From an uncultured Selenomonadales bacterium (GTDB taxonomy: Bacteria > Bacillota > Negativicutes > Selenomonadales > Selenomonadaceae), in contig CAMUZG010000021.1 in assembly GCA_947165145.1 (NCBI GenBank), positions 1 through 43,154 of the forward strand: a DNA stretch of 43,154 bases, in the 5' to 3' direction. A model generated the notes under the pieces. That model was not told the origin of the DNA. It did no database searches and was given only the letters and a program-made list of their open reading frames with translations. Below are positions 25,322 through 32,545 of this stretch, piece by piece. Made by a program: the position numbers and the translations under genes. The number at the start of each line of letters is the position of its first letter. Within the stretch, counting starts at the first letter, position 1.

Positions 25322-26251
25322 TTAAAGCGGTTTGTTCAGCACGTTTTCAACTGCAGACTTCAGCAAATTGATTTGCGTGGAAAGTCTTGCGTCAACGCCG
25401 CCGTTCGGTGTCTCAATGACGCAATCGCCTGGCTTCAACGCCTCGTCGGAAACAATTTCGATAGTCGCGGTGCCGTCCGTTAGCATTGATTGAAACTCGG
25501 TTCGCGCCATCAAAATCAAATCGTAGCTGTAAGGCTCAACGTGAATTTTGATTTCTTTTTGGTCGCGCACGCGAAAAATTGCTTCACGAACGACGGGCAG
25601 AATGACTTGCGGCACGTCAAGGAAATGTTGCGGTAAAATTTTTTCAATCGCCATCATCACGATTTTAACGATGTCGTCTTCCGCGCGAATGAAATATTCG
25701 GAAGTCTGCTCTTTGGCGTCTTGAATGGTCTTCTGCGCCTGCTCGTTGGCTTTGCGGACAATGTCGGCGAGTTCCTCTTCAATGCGCTCCTTGCCGTCTT
25801 TGATGCCTTGCTCAACGCCTTCTTCGTGACCTGCGTCAAAACCTTCTTGGTGAACTTGCTCAAGGAGTTCTTCGGCTTGATGCTTAGTCTCGGCGATAAT
25901 TTTGTCGGCTTCAACCTGCGCGGCGTCGCGAATGTCTTGAGCCTCTTTTTTGAGTTTTTCAGCTTGATCTCGAGCCTCTTGCGATTCGCGAAGATTGATT
26001 TTCGTCAGCTTGAGTTTGCGTTCGATCTCATCAATTTCGGCGTAGACTTTGTCGAGAACTTCCTGTGGAATGCCGCGTTCTGGTTCGGGCTCCGGTTCAG
26101 GCTCCGGTTCGGTTTCGGGCTCTTCGATTTCTTCTTGCGGCTCTTCTTCGGGAATTTCGGGTTCAGGTTCTTCCTCGACAATCGGTTTGGGACGTTGCCC
26201 GATTATGACGGGTTCGCCAACCGTCATATAACGCACGATATTTTTCGCCAA
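25322..26251 (-). CDS. FliH/SctL-family protein (flagellar export ATPase regulator)
   Basis: FliH forms the stalk that ties the export ATPase FliI to the C ring. The 309-residue protein has an N-terminal Pro/Glu-rich stretch (about 25-60, many EPEPEP units), a long charged coiled coil (about 62-180, with KLKKEAQDIRDAAQVEADKI) and a C-terminal globular domain like that of FliH and V-ATPase E subunits (IVKIVMMAIEKILPQHF, then IEIVSDEALKPGDCVIETPN). The TTG at 26251 has AAGGGG eight bases ahead; the GTG at 26260 overlaps that site. No fliF, fliG or fliI is adjacent, so this is an isolated fliH or a paralogue. Confidence 0.75.
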   Translation of the reverse strand: MAKNIVRYMTVGEPVIIGQRPKPIVEEEPEPEIPEEEPQEEIEEPETEPEPEPEPEPERGIPQEVLDKVYAEIDEIERKLKLTKINLRESQEARDQAEKLKKEAQDIRDAAQVEADKIIAETKHQAEELLEQVHQEGFDAGHEEGVEQGIKDGKERIEEELADIVRKANEQAQKTIQDAKEQTSEYFIRAEDDIVKIVMMAIEKILPQHFLDVPQVILPVVREAIFRVRDQKEIKIHVEPYSYDLILMARTEFQSMLTDGTATIEIVSDEALKPGDCVIETPNGGVDARLSTQINLLKSAVENVLNKPL

Positions 26252-26267
26252 AACTGCCACCCCTTAA

Positions 26268-26301
26268 CAATTTGGAATTAGGAATGTGGAATTAGGAATT
26301 G
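26268..26301. repeat. Element C, copy 2
   Basis: The unit TTGGAATTAGGAAT is followed by GTGGAATTAGGAATT. It lies just upstream of the fliH-like start, between that divergent gene and the infC promoter. Confidence 0.7.
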
Positions 26302-26395
26302 AAAACCTAAAACGGTTTTTCGACACGATCTAAGACTGCTTGCAATCGATTGTAACATCAAAGCCGCACGCGTGCAAGATAAGCCTAAAGCTAAC

Positions 26396-26424
26396 TTGAC
26401 AGCGACAAGGTGCTGTGATAAACT
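26396..26424 (+). promoter_or_regulatory. Promoter of the infC-rpmI-rplT operon
   Basis: TTGACA at 26396-26401 and TAAACT at 26419-26424 are spaced by 17 bases. The start would be near 26431, leaving a leader of about 139 bases before infC. Confidence 0.8.
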
Positions 26425-26430
26425 TCGACG

Positions 26431-26569
26431 CGTTAAGCAGGAGCCCGCGCTTCTCACCCGTCGACCTTCAATGTGTTGACGCGGTTACTAAGATTTTTTT
26501 TGGTGAGAATCGCAGGTGGCTTATCGCCGCCTTTATTTTTTTTCGACGCGCCGTAGGAGGTGTATTTCA
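26431..26569 (+). promoter_or_regulatory. infC leader RNA with intrinsic attenuator (L20 leader-like)
   Basis: The leader has AGCAGGAGCCCGCGCTTCTC near its start, of the type seen in Firmicute infC leaders, and ends in a terminator hairpin: AGGTGGC (26514-26520) with GCCGCCT (26526-26532), then a T-rich run to 26543. The infC ribosome site follows only 12 bases on. In Firmicutes such leaders give feedback by ribosomal protein L20. That this one binds L20 is inferred from gene order and layout. Confidence 0.7.
26514..26543 (+). terminator. Attenuator hairpin ahead of infC
   Basis: A seven-base-pair stem with a TTATC loop (26521-26525) is followed by a T-rich tail of eleven bases with one A. 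It stands between the operon promoter and the first start codon, so read-through must be controlled. Confidence 0.75.
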
Positions 26570-27166
26570 ATTAGTAGAGACAGTTTGAGAATCAATGAGG
26601 AGATTCGTATTCGCGAGGTGCGTGTGACCGACGCGAACGGCGAACAGCTCGGCGTCATGCTCACGCGGGACGCGCTTAAGCTTGCCGAGGACAAACACCT
26701 TGATTTGGTCGAGGTCGCGCCCAAAGCCAGACCGCCCGTTTGCAAAATTATGGATTTCGGCAAATATCGCTACGAACAGCAAAAGCGAGAAAAGGAAGTC
26801 CGCAAGAAGCAGAAAATCATCACAATCAAAGAAGTCAAACTTCGCCCCAACATCGAACAGCACGACTTTGAAGTCAAGCTCAAAAACGCTCAACGTTTCA
26901 TCGAAGAAGGCAACAAAGTCAAAGTCACGATAATGTTTCGCGGGCGCGAGCTTTCTCACCCCGAACTCGGTAGCGAAGTTTTGGACAAACTTGCTCAAGC
27001 CCTTGAAGGCGTCGTAACTGTCGAACGTGCCGCCAAGCTTGAGGGCAAAAACATGACTATGATTCTCTCTCCTAAGGCACAAAAGGCGCAAAAGACCAAG
27101 AAAAGCACTATCACAAAAGGAGGGGACACAGGTGCCCAAAATCAAGACCCATCGAGCAGCAGCTAA
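26570..27166 (+). CDS. infC: Translation initiation factor IF-3 (AUU start)
   Basis: IF-3 checks start codons on the 30S subunit and keeps 50S off. The 198-residue protein begins at ATT 26570 with AGGAGG nine bases ahead. AUU is the classic self-regulating start of infC, since IF-3 discriminates against it. The N-terminal domain ([40 protein letters not shown]) and the C-terminal domain ([20 protein letters not shown]) are standard. Frame continues upstream to 26516, but that covers the attenuator tail. The tail overlaps rpmI by 35 bases, giving an extra basic and Ser-rich end of about 20 residues. Confidence 0.96.
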   Translation: MSRDSLRINEEIRIREVRVTDANGEQLGVMLTRDALKLAEDKHLDLVEVAPKARPPVCKIMDFGKYRYEQQKREKEVRKKQKIITIKEVKLRPNIEQHDFEVKLKNAQRFIEEGNKVKVTIMFRGRELSHPELGSEVLDKLAQALEGVVTVERAAKLEGKNMTMILSPKAQKAQKTKKSTITKGGDTGAQNQDPSSSS

Positions 27167-27329
27167 GCGTTTCCACGTGACCGGCAGCGGCGAATTCAAA
27201 CGCAATAAAGCATACAAGAGCCATATCCTCGAAAAGAAAACCCGCAAACGCAAGAGAAATCTCCGTAAGGCGACGCTTGCTTCGGCGGCAGATCGCGCAC
27301 GCGTGAGAAGAATGCTTCCCTACGCTTAA
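27132..27329 (+). CDS. rpmI: 50S ribosomal protein L35
   Basis: The 65-residue basic protein matches L35 throughout: [20 protein letters not shown], then the [20 protein letters not shown] end. It starts with GTG at 27132 behind AGGAGGGGACACAG, inside the infC coding region in another frame. The 35-base overlap suggests coupled translation with IF-3. A copy of element C separates it from rplT. Confidence 0.96.
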   Translation: MPKIKTHRAAAKRFHVTGSGEFKRNKAYKSHILEKKTRKRKRNLRKATLASAADRARVRRMLPYA

Positions 27330-27330
27330 A

Positions 27331-27391
27331 ACAATTTGGAATTAGGAATTTGGAATTAGGAATTAATTCCACAGTCCACGTTCCTAATCGA
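27331..27391. repeat. Element C, copy 3 (inside the ribosomal protein operon)
   Basis: TTTGGAATTAGGAAT is repeated twice, and an inverted GTTCCTAATCG arm follows at 27381-27391, so the transcript could fold a hairpin. It fills most of the 81-base gap between rpmI and rplT and ends 11 bases before the rplT ribosome site. Confidence 0.75.
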
Positions 27392-27410
27392 CAGAACGGA
27401 GGAGATTAAC

Positions 27411-27764
27411 TTGCCGAGAGTAAAAACAGGTGTCACAGCTCACAGACGCCATAAAAAAATCCTCAAGCTCGCCAAAGGTTATCGCGGCGCGAGGAGTAAA
27501 CAATTCAAAAAAGCCAACGAGTCAGTCTTGAAAGCAGGGCAATACGCACACCGCGACCGTCGCGTCAAAAAACGCGAATTCCGTCGCCTGTGGATTGCAC
27601 GTATCAACGCCGCGGCTCGCATCAACGGCATTTCCTACAGCAAACTTATTTGCGGCTTGACCAAAGCGGGTGTCGCCGTCGACCGCAAGATGATGGCTGA
27701 CCTTGCCGTCAAAGACGCGCAGGCTTTCGAGAAACTCGTTGCCATTGCCAAGGAAAATATTTGA
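27411..27764 (+). CDS. rplT: 50S ribosomal protein L20
   Basis: L20 binds 23S rRNA early in 50S assembly and, in Firmicutes, represses its own operon through the leader. The 117-residue sequence is standard: [40 protein letters not shown], then the [18 protein letters not shown] block. The start is TTG 27411 with GGAGGAG ahead. It ends the operon; a terminator follows at 27788. Confidence 0.97.
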   Translation: MPRVKTGVTAHRRHKKILKLAKGYRGARSKQFKKANESVLKAGQYAHRDRRVKKREFRRLWIARINAAARINGISYSKLICGLTKAGVAVDRKMMADLAVKDAQAFEKLVAIAKENI

Positions 27765-27787
27765 CGCGAAATTATCTCAAAAACAAA

Positions 27788-27822
27788 AGCATCTCCCGAT
27801 TTTCGGAAGGTGCTTTTTGTTT
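27788..27822 (+). terminator. Terminator of the infC operon
   Basis: AGCATCTCCCG (27788-27798) pairs with CGGAAGGTGCT (27804-27814) with a few G-T or mismatched pairs, followed by TTTTGTTT. Confidence 0.8.
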
Positions 27823-27849
27823 GCAATCGAACTTGTAAATGAATTTTAC

Positions 27850-27878
27850 TTGAAATGAATCCCAGTGTGTGATATATT
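27850..27878 (+). promoter_or_regulatory. Promoter of the free-standing RNA gene
   Basis: TTGAAA at 27850-27855 and TATATT at 27873-27878 with a 17-base spacer. The start would be near 27885. Confidence 0.75.
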
Positions 27879-27954
27879 CGTCGCGTTAAACTTGCGCAGT
27901 CCTTAGACGGGCGGAGCGGTCAACTTTGAAACCCCCGGAAAGGGGGATACAAGT

Positions 27955-28017
27955 ATGCTAAGGATGATTTTCCTTGTGGTCATTATTCTTTGGCTACTAA
28001 CAAACACAGCCTCGTAA
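27955..28017 (+). CDS. Possible 20-residue hydrophobic peptide in the small RNA
   Basis: ATG 27955 follows AAAGGGGG by eight bases, and the frame ends at TAA 28015-28017. The peptide MLRMIFLVVIILWLLTNTAS is one membrane-spanning stretch, like the short peptides of type I toxin-antitoxin loci such as Ibs. Its ribosome site is in the CCCCC-GGAAA-GGGGG hairpin, and the stop codon is in the hairpin at 28009-28037. No antisense promoter was found on the minus strand. It may be coincidental coding in a structured RNA. Confidence 0.35.
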   Translation: MLRMIFLVVIILWLLTNTAS

Positions 28018-28101
28018 GCTCTGCAAAGCTTAGAGGCTGAAACGAATCGTCGCAATATAGTCTACATATTACGGGGGTTAGACCGCTTTAATCGAGTTCA
28101 G

Positions 28102-28126
28102 GCGTCCATGGACGCTTAATTTTTTT
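28102..28126 (+). terminator. Terminator of the small RNA gene
   Basis: The palindrome GCGTCCATGGACGC (28102-28115) is followed by TTAATTTTTTT. It is convergent with the rsgA end at 28161. Confidence 0.8.
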
Positions 28127-28160
28127 ACCGTGAAAAATTTATCACAGGCGGGCAAACTTG

Positions 28161-29042
28161 TCAACGGATTTTTTCCGCGCCAATTTCGTCAAGCAAAGTC
28201 AAATAAGCTTCGTAACGTTCGCGGAGAATGTCGCCACGCTCAACCGCCGCTTTGACGCCGCAATCTGGCTCGTGGCTGTGTGTGCAGACATTCAAGAATT
28301 TGCACGCGCCCGCGAAATTGACGAACTCTTTAAAGCTGTGACGCAGATTATTTTTGTCGAGACCGGCCTCAACCAAATCAACCGCGCTGAAACCGGGCGT
28401 GTCGACGAGATAACCGTTGCCATACTCCAACAGCTCGGCGACTCGTGTAGTGTGTTTGCCGCGCAGAATTTTTTCGCTGACTTTGCCGACCTTCAAGCTC
28501 AAATTTTTTTCGACAGCATTCAGCAACGACGATTTCCCGACGCCGCTTGGTCCCGCGAAGACTGTCACGCCCGACGATAAAATTTCTTTCAGTTCGTCGA
28601 GACCGTCGCCCGTCACTGCTGACACGCGCAAAACTTTGTAAAGTGATTCGTATTCCGACAAAAAATTTTCTGTCGCTGACAAGTCGATTTTGTTCACGCA
28701 GATGATAATTTCGTCAAGCGCGGATTTTTCCGCCAATATCAAAAAGCGATTCAGTAGTAGCGGGTGAAGTTTCGGCGCGTCGATTGCGAACGTCAAAATC
28801 ACTCGGTCAACGTTGGCGACAGTTGGTCTTATCAAAACATTACGGCGCGACTGAATATTTTCAATCACGCCGCTTTTGTCTTTGAGTCTTGAAATTTCCA
28901 CGAAGTCGCCGACGCAGACCGCACTGCCGATTTTTTTGTCACGTTTGAGCAGCCCGCGCAGTTTGCACGGAATAAGCTCGTCACCAATCCGCACGAAGAA
29001 AAAACTGTTGTAAAATTTTATGACGCGTCCGATTTCTCGCAT
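28161..29042 (-). CDS. rsgA: Ribosome small-subunit GTPase RsgA
   Basis: RsgA is a circularly permuted GTPase that checks late 30S assembly. The 293 residues run: an OB-fold (1-70), then G4 NKID (117-120), G1 GPSGVGKS (164-171) and G3 DTPG (214-217), in the permuted order. The zinc site is at the C-terminus (Cys247, Cys253, His255, Cys261). ATG 29042 is one base past the prkC stop, with AAGGGGCGGTGAC ahead; upstream in-frame codons overlap prkC. It is the last gene of the prpC-prkC-rsgA set. Confidence 0.94.
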   Translation of the reverse strand: MREIGRVIKFYNSFFFVRIGDELIPCKLRGLLKRDKKIGSAVCVGDFVEISRLKDKSGVIENIQSRRNVLIRPTVANVDRVILTFAIDAPKLHPLLLNRFLILAEKSALDEIIICVNKIDLSATENFLSEYESLYKVLRVSAVTGDGLDELKEILSSGVTVFAGPSGVGKSSLLNAVEKNLSLKVGKVSEKILRGKHTTRVAELLEYGNGYLVDTPGFSAVDLVEAGLDKNNLRHSFKEFVNFAGACKFLNVCTHSHEPDCGVKAAVERGDILRERYEAYLTLLDEIGAEKIR

Positions 29043-29043
29043 G

Positions 29044-30882
29044 TCACCGCCCCTTTGATTGATCGCCTTCACGGCTAGGTTCGTCGCTTAAATCGGGAAT
29101 TTCGGGAAAAGTCGATTCGTTGCTGGTCGGCTCCGAATGTTGCGGTTCAGGTTGAGGTTCGGGCTCAGGTTCTGGTTGCGGTTCAGGACGACGCGCGATA
29201 ACCAAATCGACAGCCGAGCCGAGTTCAACTTCCGCTTCGGGTGAAGGATATTGCGCAATAACGGTGCCTTCCGCCTGCGAACTTTCCTGCGACGTGACTG
29301 AGCCGACAACGAGTCCGCGACCAGCAATGCCGTCCTCCGCGACAGACAAGCTTGCATTCTCGACGTTGGGAACGCGTGTGACCTTGTGCGTAACGTGAAC
29401 TTCCTCAACTTTCGGTTCGGGTTCGCCGCGCGAGACAACCAAATCAATCACTTGCCCGCGAGTAATCTTCGTGCCGGTCGTCGGGTCGTGCGAAAGGACT
29501 GTGCCCGGTTCTGACGGAGAATCTTTTTCGTAAACGGAGCCCAAATTCAAGCCGAGCTTTTGCAGACGTTCAACCGCCGCAGATTTCGCGAGACCGGCCA
29601 AATCGGGCATGTCGATTGCCTCGCCGCCCTTGCTGACGTAAATCGTGACGAGTCGGTCGCTCTTGACGGTTTTGCCGACATCGGGGTCTTGCGAGACGAC
29701 TTGACCCGCGGGAACGTTCGCGTCGTAAGTTTCAGCGACATTGACGCGCAGACGGTTATCCTCAAGAATTTGTCGGGCAAGAGCAAGCTGTTTGCCTTTG
29801 ACTTCGGGCACGGTAACAGTCTCCTCGTTGTTGAAGACTTTGCCGAACGCCGCGAAAATTCCTACGCCGAAACCGAGAATCAGCACGAAAACCATCATCA
29901 GCAAGAAGATTTTCGATTTGTAGAATGGGCGCGATTCAATCGGCTCATCAATCTTTTTTTCCTGCTTGACTTGAGTAACGGCACCTTGACGGATTGTTCG
30001 ACGCGGCGGAATTTCCGTGCGGGACAAAATTTTTGTAGCGTCGGGGTCGCTGTGATGAACTGCGTTCAAAGCCGATTCGACATTTGAAAGTTCCTGCACC
30101 AACTCGAAACTCGACGGGCGAATTTCGGGACTTTTGCTCATCGTGCGGAAGACAATCGACTCAAGCATTGGCGGTATCTGCGGACGATAACGGCTTGGCG
30201 AAATCGGTTCTTCCTCGATATGCTTCATCGCGATTGCAACGGGATTTTCGCCTGTGAACGGCAGACGATTCGTCAACATTTCGTAAAGCACAATGCCCAA
30301 AGAATACACGTCGGATTTTGGCGTGATTGCGCCACCGCGTGCCTGTTCGGGCGAAAAATAATGCACCGAGCCGATAACACTGCCGCCGTAAGTGAGAGTT
30401 GATTCCGTGACTGCGCGGGCAATTCCGAAGTCAGTAATTTTGGCGTGCCCGTCCTCGGTCATCAAGATATTGTGCGGTTTGATGTCGCAGTGAACAATGT
30501 TATTGGCGTGCGCGTGTGTGAGACCGTTGGCAATGTCTTTGGCGATTGAAGTTGCCGTCAACAGGTCAAGCGGTCCCTCGTCCTGAATTTTCTTCTTGAG
30601 TGTGCTACTTTGCACATACTCCATAACAATGTAATGATCGTTGCCCGCGACGCCGACGTCATAAATGCTGACAATGTTCGGGTGAGACAATCGCGCCGCT
30701 GACTTTGCCTCGCGGTGAAAACGTTCAATAAACTCCACGTCCGAACGATAGGCTTCGTGGAGAATTTTTATTGCGACGGGACGAGCGAGAAGTCTGTCGT
30801 GGGCTTTGTAGACTTCAGCCATGCCGCCGCTGCCGATTTTCTCTTCGAGCTCATATCGCCCGCTCAAGACTCGCTGAATCAT
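29044..30882 (-). CDS. Serine/threonine kinase with PASTA domains (PrkC/PknB-like)
   Basis: This membrane kinase senses peptidoglycan fragments. The 612-residue protein has a kinase domain (10-270) with GSGGMAEVYK (17-26), Lys39, HCD (131-133, Cys in place of the usual Arg), DFG (151-153) and SPEQARGG. One membrane helix lies at about 325-347. Three PASTA repeats follow outside (about 356-422, 423-490, 505-573). The end is a PEPEP-rich tail with Gln and Ser, not part of a PASTA domain. Its neighbours are a PP2C phosphatase and rsgA, the standard Firmicute cluster, so the kinase and phosphatase likely act on the same substrates. Confidence 0.94.
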   Translation of the reverse strand: MIQRVLSGRYELEEKIGSGGMAEVYKAHDRLLARPVAIKILHEAYRSDVEFIERFHREAKSAARLSHPNIVSIYDVGVAGNDHYIVMEYVQSSTLKKKIQDEGPLDLLTATSIAKDIANGLTHAHANNIVHCDIKPHNILMTEDGHAKITDFGIARAVTESTLTYGGSVIGSVHYFSPEQARGGAITPKSDVYSLGIVLYEMLTNRLPFTGENPVAIAMKHIEEEPISPSRYRPQIPPMLESIVFRTMSKSPEIRPSSFELVQELSNVESALNAVHHSDPDATKILSRTEIPPRRTIRQGAVTQVKQEKKIDEPIESRPFYKSKIFLLMMVFVLILGFGVGIFAAFGKVFNNEETVTVPEVKGKQLALARQILEDNRLRVNVAETYDANVPAGQVVSQDPDVGKTVKSDRLVTIYVSKGGEAIDMPDLAGLAKSAAVERLQKLGLNLGSVYEKDSPSEPGTVLSHDPTTGTKITRGQVIDLVVSRGEPEPKVEEVHVTHKVTRVPNVENASLSVAEDGIAGRGLVVGSVTSQESSQAEGTVIAQYPSPEAEVELGSAVDLVIARRPEPQPEPEPEPQPEPQHSEPTSNESTFPEIPDLSDEPSREGDQSKGR

Positions 30883-31019
30883 ATTTCTCGCCCCTTAGGT
30901 GAGCTGTCAGCTACCAGCTCAAATCAATGCGTCGTGCGCAATGCGAAAAGCACAGTCAATCGCTCCTCGCAACGCGTGATAAAAATTCAACGCACAGCAA
31001 AAAAATTCACGGCACATGG

Positions 31020-31721
31020 CTAATCAACTCCCGCGACGATAACGGTAACATTATCCTTGCCGCCGGCCTGCAATGCCGCTTCGATTAGAGCGTCTGCGGG
31101 CTCGGAGGCGGTCTGCAGAATTTCAGCGATTGTCGCGTCGTCGACCATGTTCGTCAAGCCGTCGGTGCACAGCAGGAAGAGATCGCCCTTTGCCGTCGTG
31201 AAGTTCGACATGTCAACGAAAATTTCGGGAATCACGCCGACCGCTTGAATCAAAACGTTTTTCATCGGGTGAATACGCGCTTCTTCTTCCGTTAGTTCGC
31301 CGCGCCTGACCAATGTCTCAACGTAGGAATGATCTTCGGTCATCTGCTTTAAGACTTTGTTCCGTAGCAGATAAAGCCGACTGTCGCCCACGTGAGCAAA
31401 GTACGCTTGCGTGCCGTCCAGCGATAAAATCGTCGCGGTCGTGCCCATGCCGTTGTACTCTTCGTTTTGGCGTGCCAAATTCAAAATTTTTTCGTTGGCA
31501 AGGTGTATCGCTTTCGCCAAAATATTTTCGTCCCACGGCGCGGGTGTTTCCGACAAAAAATTTTTCACGACCTCAACCAACATTTGGCTGGCAACTTCGC
31601 CCGCCGATGCACCGCCCATGCCGTCCGCTACCACGAATGTTTCGGGCTCTATGACAATCAGCGAGTCTTCGTTGTTCTGCCGAACTTTGCCGACGTGCGT
31701 CGCTTTAAATATCTTCGCCAA
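31020..31721 (-). CDS. PP2C-family protein serine/threonine phosphatase (PrpC/Stp)
   Basis: It removes phosphate from Ser/Thr residues placed by the neighbouring PASTA kinase. The 233-residue protein has the metal-binding motifs of PP2C: GKVRQNNEDS (11-20), VADGMGG (31-37), AHVGDSRLYL, CTDGLTNMV and GGKDNVTVIV. TTG 31721 is chosen because AGAGGTGA is five bases ahead; the in-frame GTG at 31730 lies within that site. A consensus-like promoter at 31766-31794 starts the operon. The gap of 137 bases to prkC holds a short AGCTGTCAGCTACCAGCT palindromic stretch. Confidence 0.93.
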   Translation of the reverse strand: MAKIFKATHVGKVRQNNEDSLIVIEPETFVVADGMGGASAGEVASQMLVEVVKNFLSETPAPWDENILAKAIHLANEKILNLARQNEEYNGMGTTATILSLDGTQAYFAHVGDSRLYLLRNKVLKQMTEDHSYVETLVRRGELTEEEARIHPMKNVLIQAVGVIPEIFVDMSNFTTAKGDLFLLCTDGLTNMVDDATIAEILQTASEPADALIEAALQAGGKDNVTVIVAGVD

Positions 31722-31765
31722 GATGGTCACCTCTAATCAATCCGACGAATGAATTCTGTTGATTG

Positions 31766-31794
31766 ATTGTAGCAAATCCTTTTCTTTCAGTCAA
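31766..31794 (-). promoter_or_regulatory. Promoter of the prpC-prkC-rsgA operon
   Basis: On the minus strand TTGACT (31794-31789) and TACAAT (31771-31766) are separated by 17 bases. The -35 box overlaps the stop codon of the upstream HAD gene. Confidence 0.8.
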
Positions 31795-32528
31795 TATTCA
31801 GATTGATTTGCCAACGAAAACTTTATCTGCGACAAAAATTCTTCGGCGAAGGCGGGCGATTCCGAACACGTCACGAATTTTCCGCGCAATGTCTTCGGGG
31901 CAAATGCAACGTTCGCGAGCTCCAACATCGGCAAATCGATTTCGCTGTCTCCTGCCGCGAAAATTTTTGTCGGCGAAAATTTTTTGATGAGTCCGCGCAG
32001 AGCCTCGCCTTTGTTGAGTTTTGGCGGGAAGAAATAAATTTTTTTGCCCGTGTGCTGAACAGGCAAGTTCGTCAGCGTCTGCAGGTTGCGAGAAATTTTT
32101 TCGGCGTCCAAATCGTCGCGGCACCGCAAATATAAAAAACTCTCGTCGACAATGCGGCAGATGTCAAATTCCTCGGCAGACGAAAATTTTTCGCGCAAAG
32201 CCTCCAACTCGTCAGCATGTGGTTCGACGACATCACGCAGAAATTTTTCAGATTTATCGCCGTCAAGAAGATAGGCACCGTTCGCCACGACAGCATATCG
32301 CGGACAAAATCCTTCCGCCCAAAAAATTCGCTGATACTGTTCAATTGAACGCGTCGTTATCGGCACGAACAAAATCTGCGCGGCAATCTGCTTGAGCAAA
32401 TCGAGTGCTCGCGGCGAAATAAAATTTTGCTCGCGCCCGTCGTACAGTTCAACGCAAATGTCCCCGTCGCGAAATTTTTTGTGCGAATGAATCAACGTGC
32501 TGTCCAAATCACACGCCAAAATTTTCAT
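31791..32528 (-). CDS. HAD-superfamily phosphatase (HAD-IIB-like)
   Basis: The 245-residue protein has motif I CDLDSTLIHS (Asp6 and Asp8), a motif II threonine in VPITTRSIEQY, a lysine in the LNKGEALRGLI segment, and motif IV GDSEIDLPMLELA. The set resembles sucrose-phosphate- or mannosyl-phosphate-type HAD-IIB enzymes with a C2 cap. ATG 32528 has GGAGG nine bases ahead, and the gene begins 17 bases after the ABC exporter stop. A link with lipid A or surface sugar metabolism is possible from context but not shown. Confidence 0.8.
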   Translation of the reverse strand: MKILACDLDSTLIHSHKKFRDGDICVELYDGREQNFISPRALDLLKQIAAQILFVPITTRSIEQYQRIFWAEGFCPRYAVVANGAYLLDGDKSEKFLRDVVEPHADELEALREKFSSAEEFDICRIVDESFLYLRCRDDLDAEKISRNLQTLTNLPVQHTGKKIYFFPPKLNKGEALRGLIKKFSPTKIFAAGDSEIDLPMLELANVAFAPKTLRGKFVTCSESPAFAEEFLSQIKFSLANQSEY

Positions 32529-32545
32529 AAGCCGTCGCCTCCGAT

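Larger units (their letters stand above)
27885..28126 (+). ncRNA. Structured small RNA of unknown family (6S-like or toxin mRNA)
   Basis: About 240 nt bounded by its own promoter and terminator. The ends can pair over a long range: AGCGGTC (27915-27921) with GACCGCT (28081-28087), and AACCCCCG (27930-27937) with CGGGGGTT (28072-28079). A strong hairpin lies at 28009-28037 (GCCTC/GAGGC with TAAGCT/AGCTTA). A second, competing local hairpin is CCCCC-GGAAA-GGGGG (27932-27946). The size and closed-rod ends recall 6S RNA, but I cannot match its central bubble. It also holds a short hydrophobic open frame, listed separately. Confidence 0.6.

Noticed and set aside
27885..28126. tmRNA or SRP RNA as identity of the small RNA
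   Set aside because: There is no tRNA-like end, tag frame or CCA, and no SRP GGAAG-type apical domain; both were dropped.
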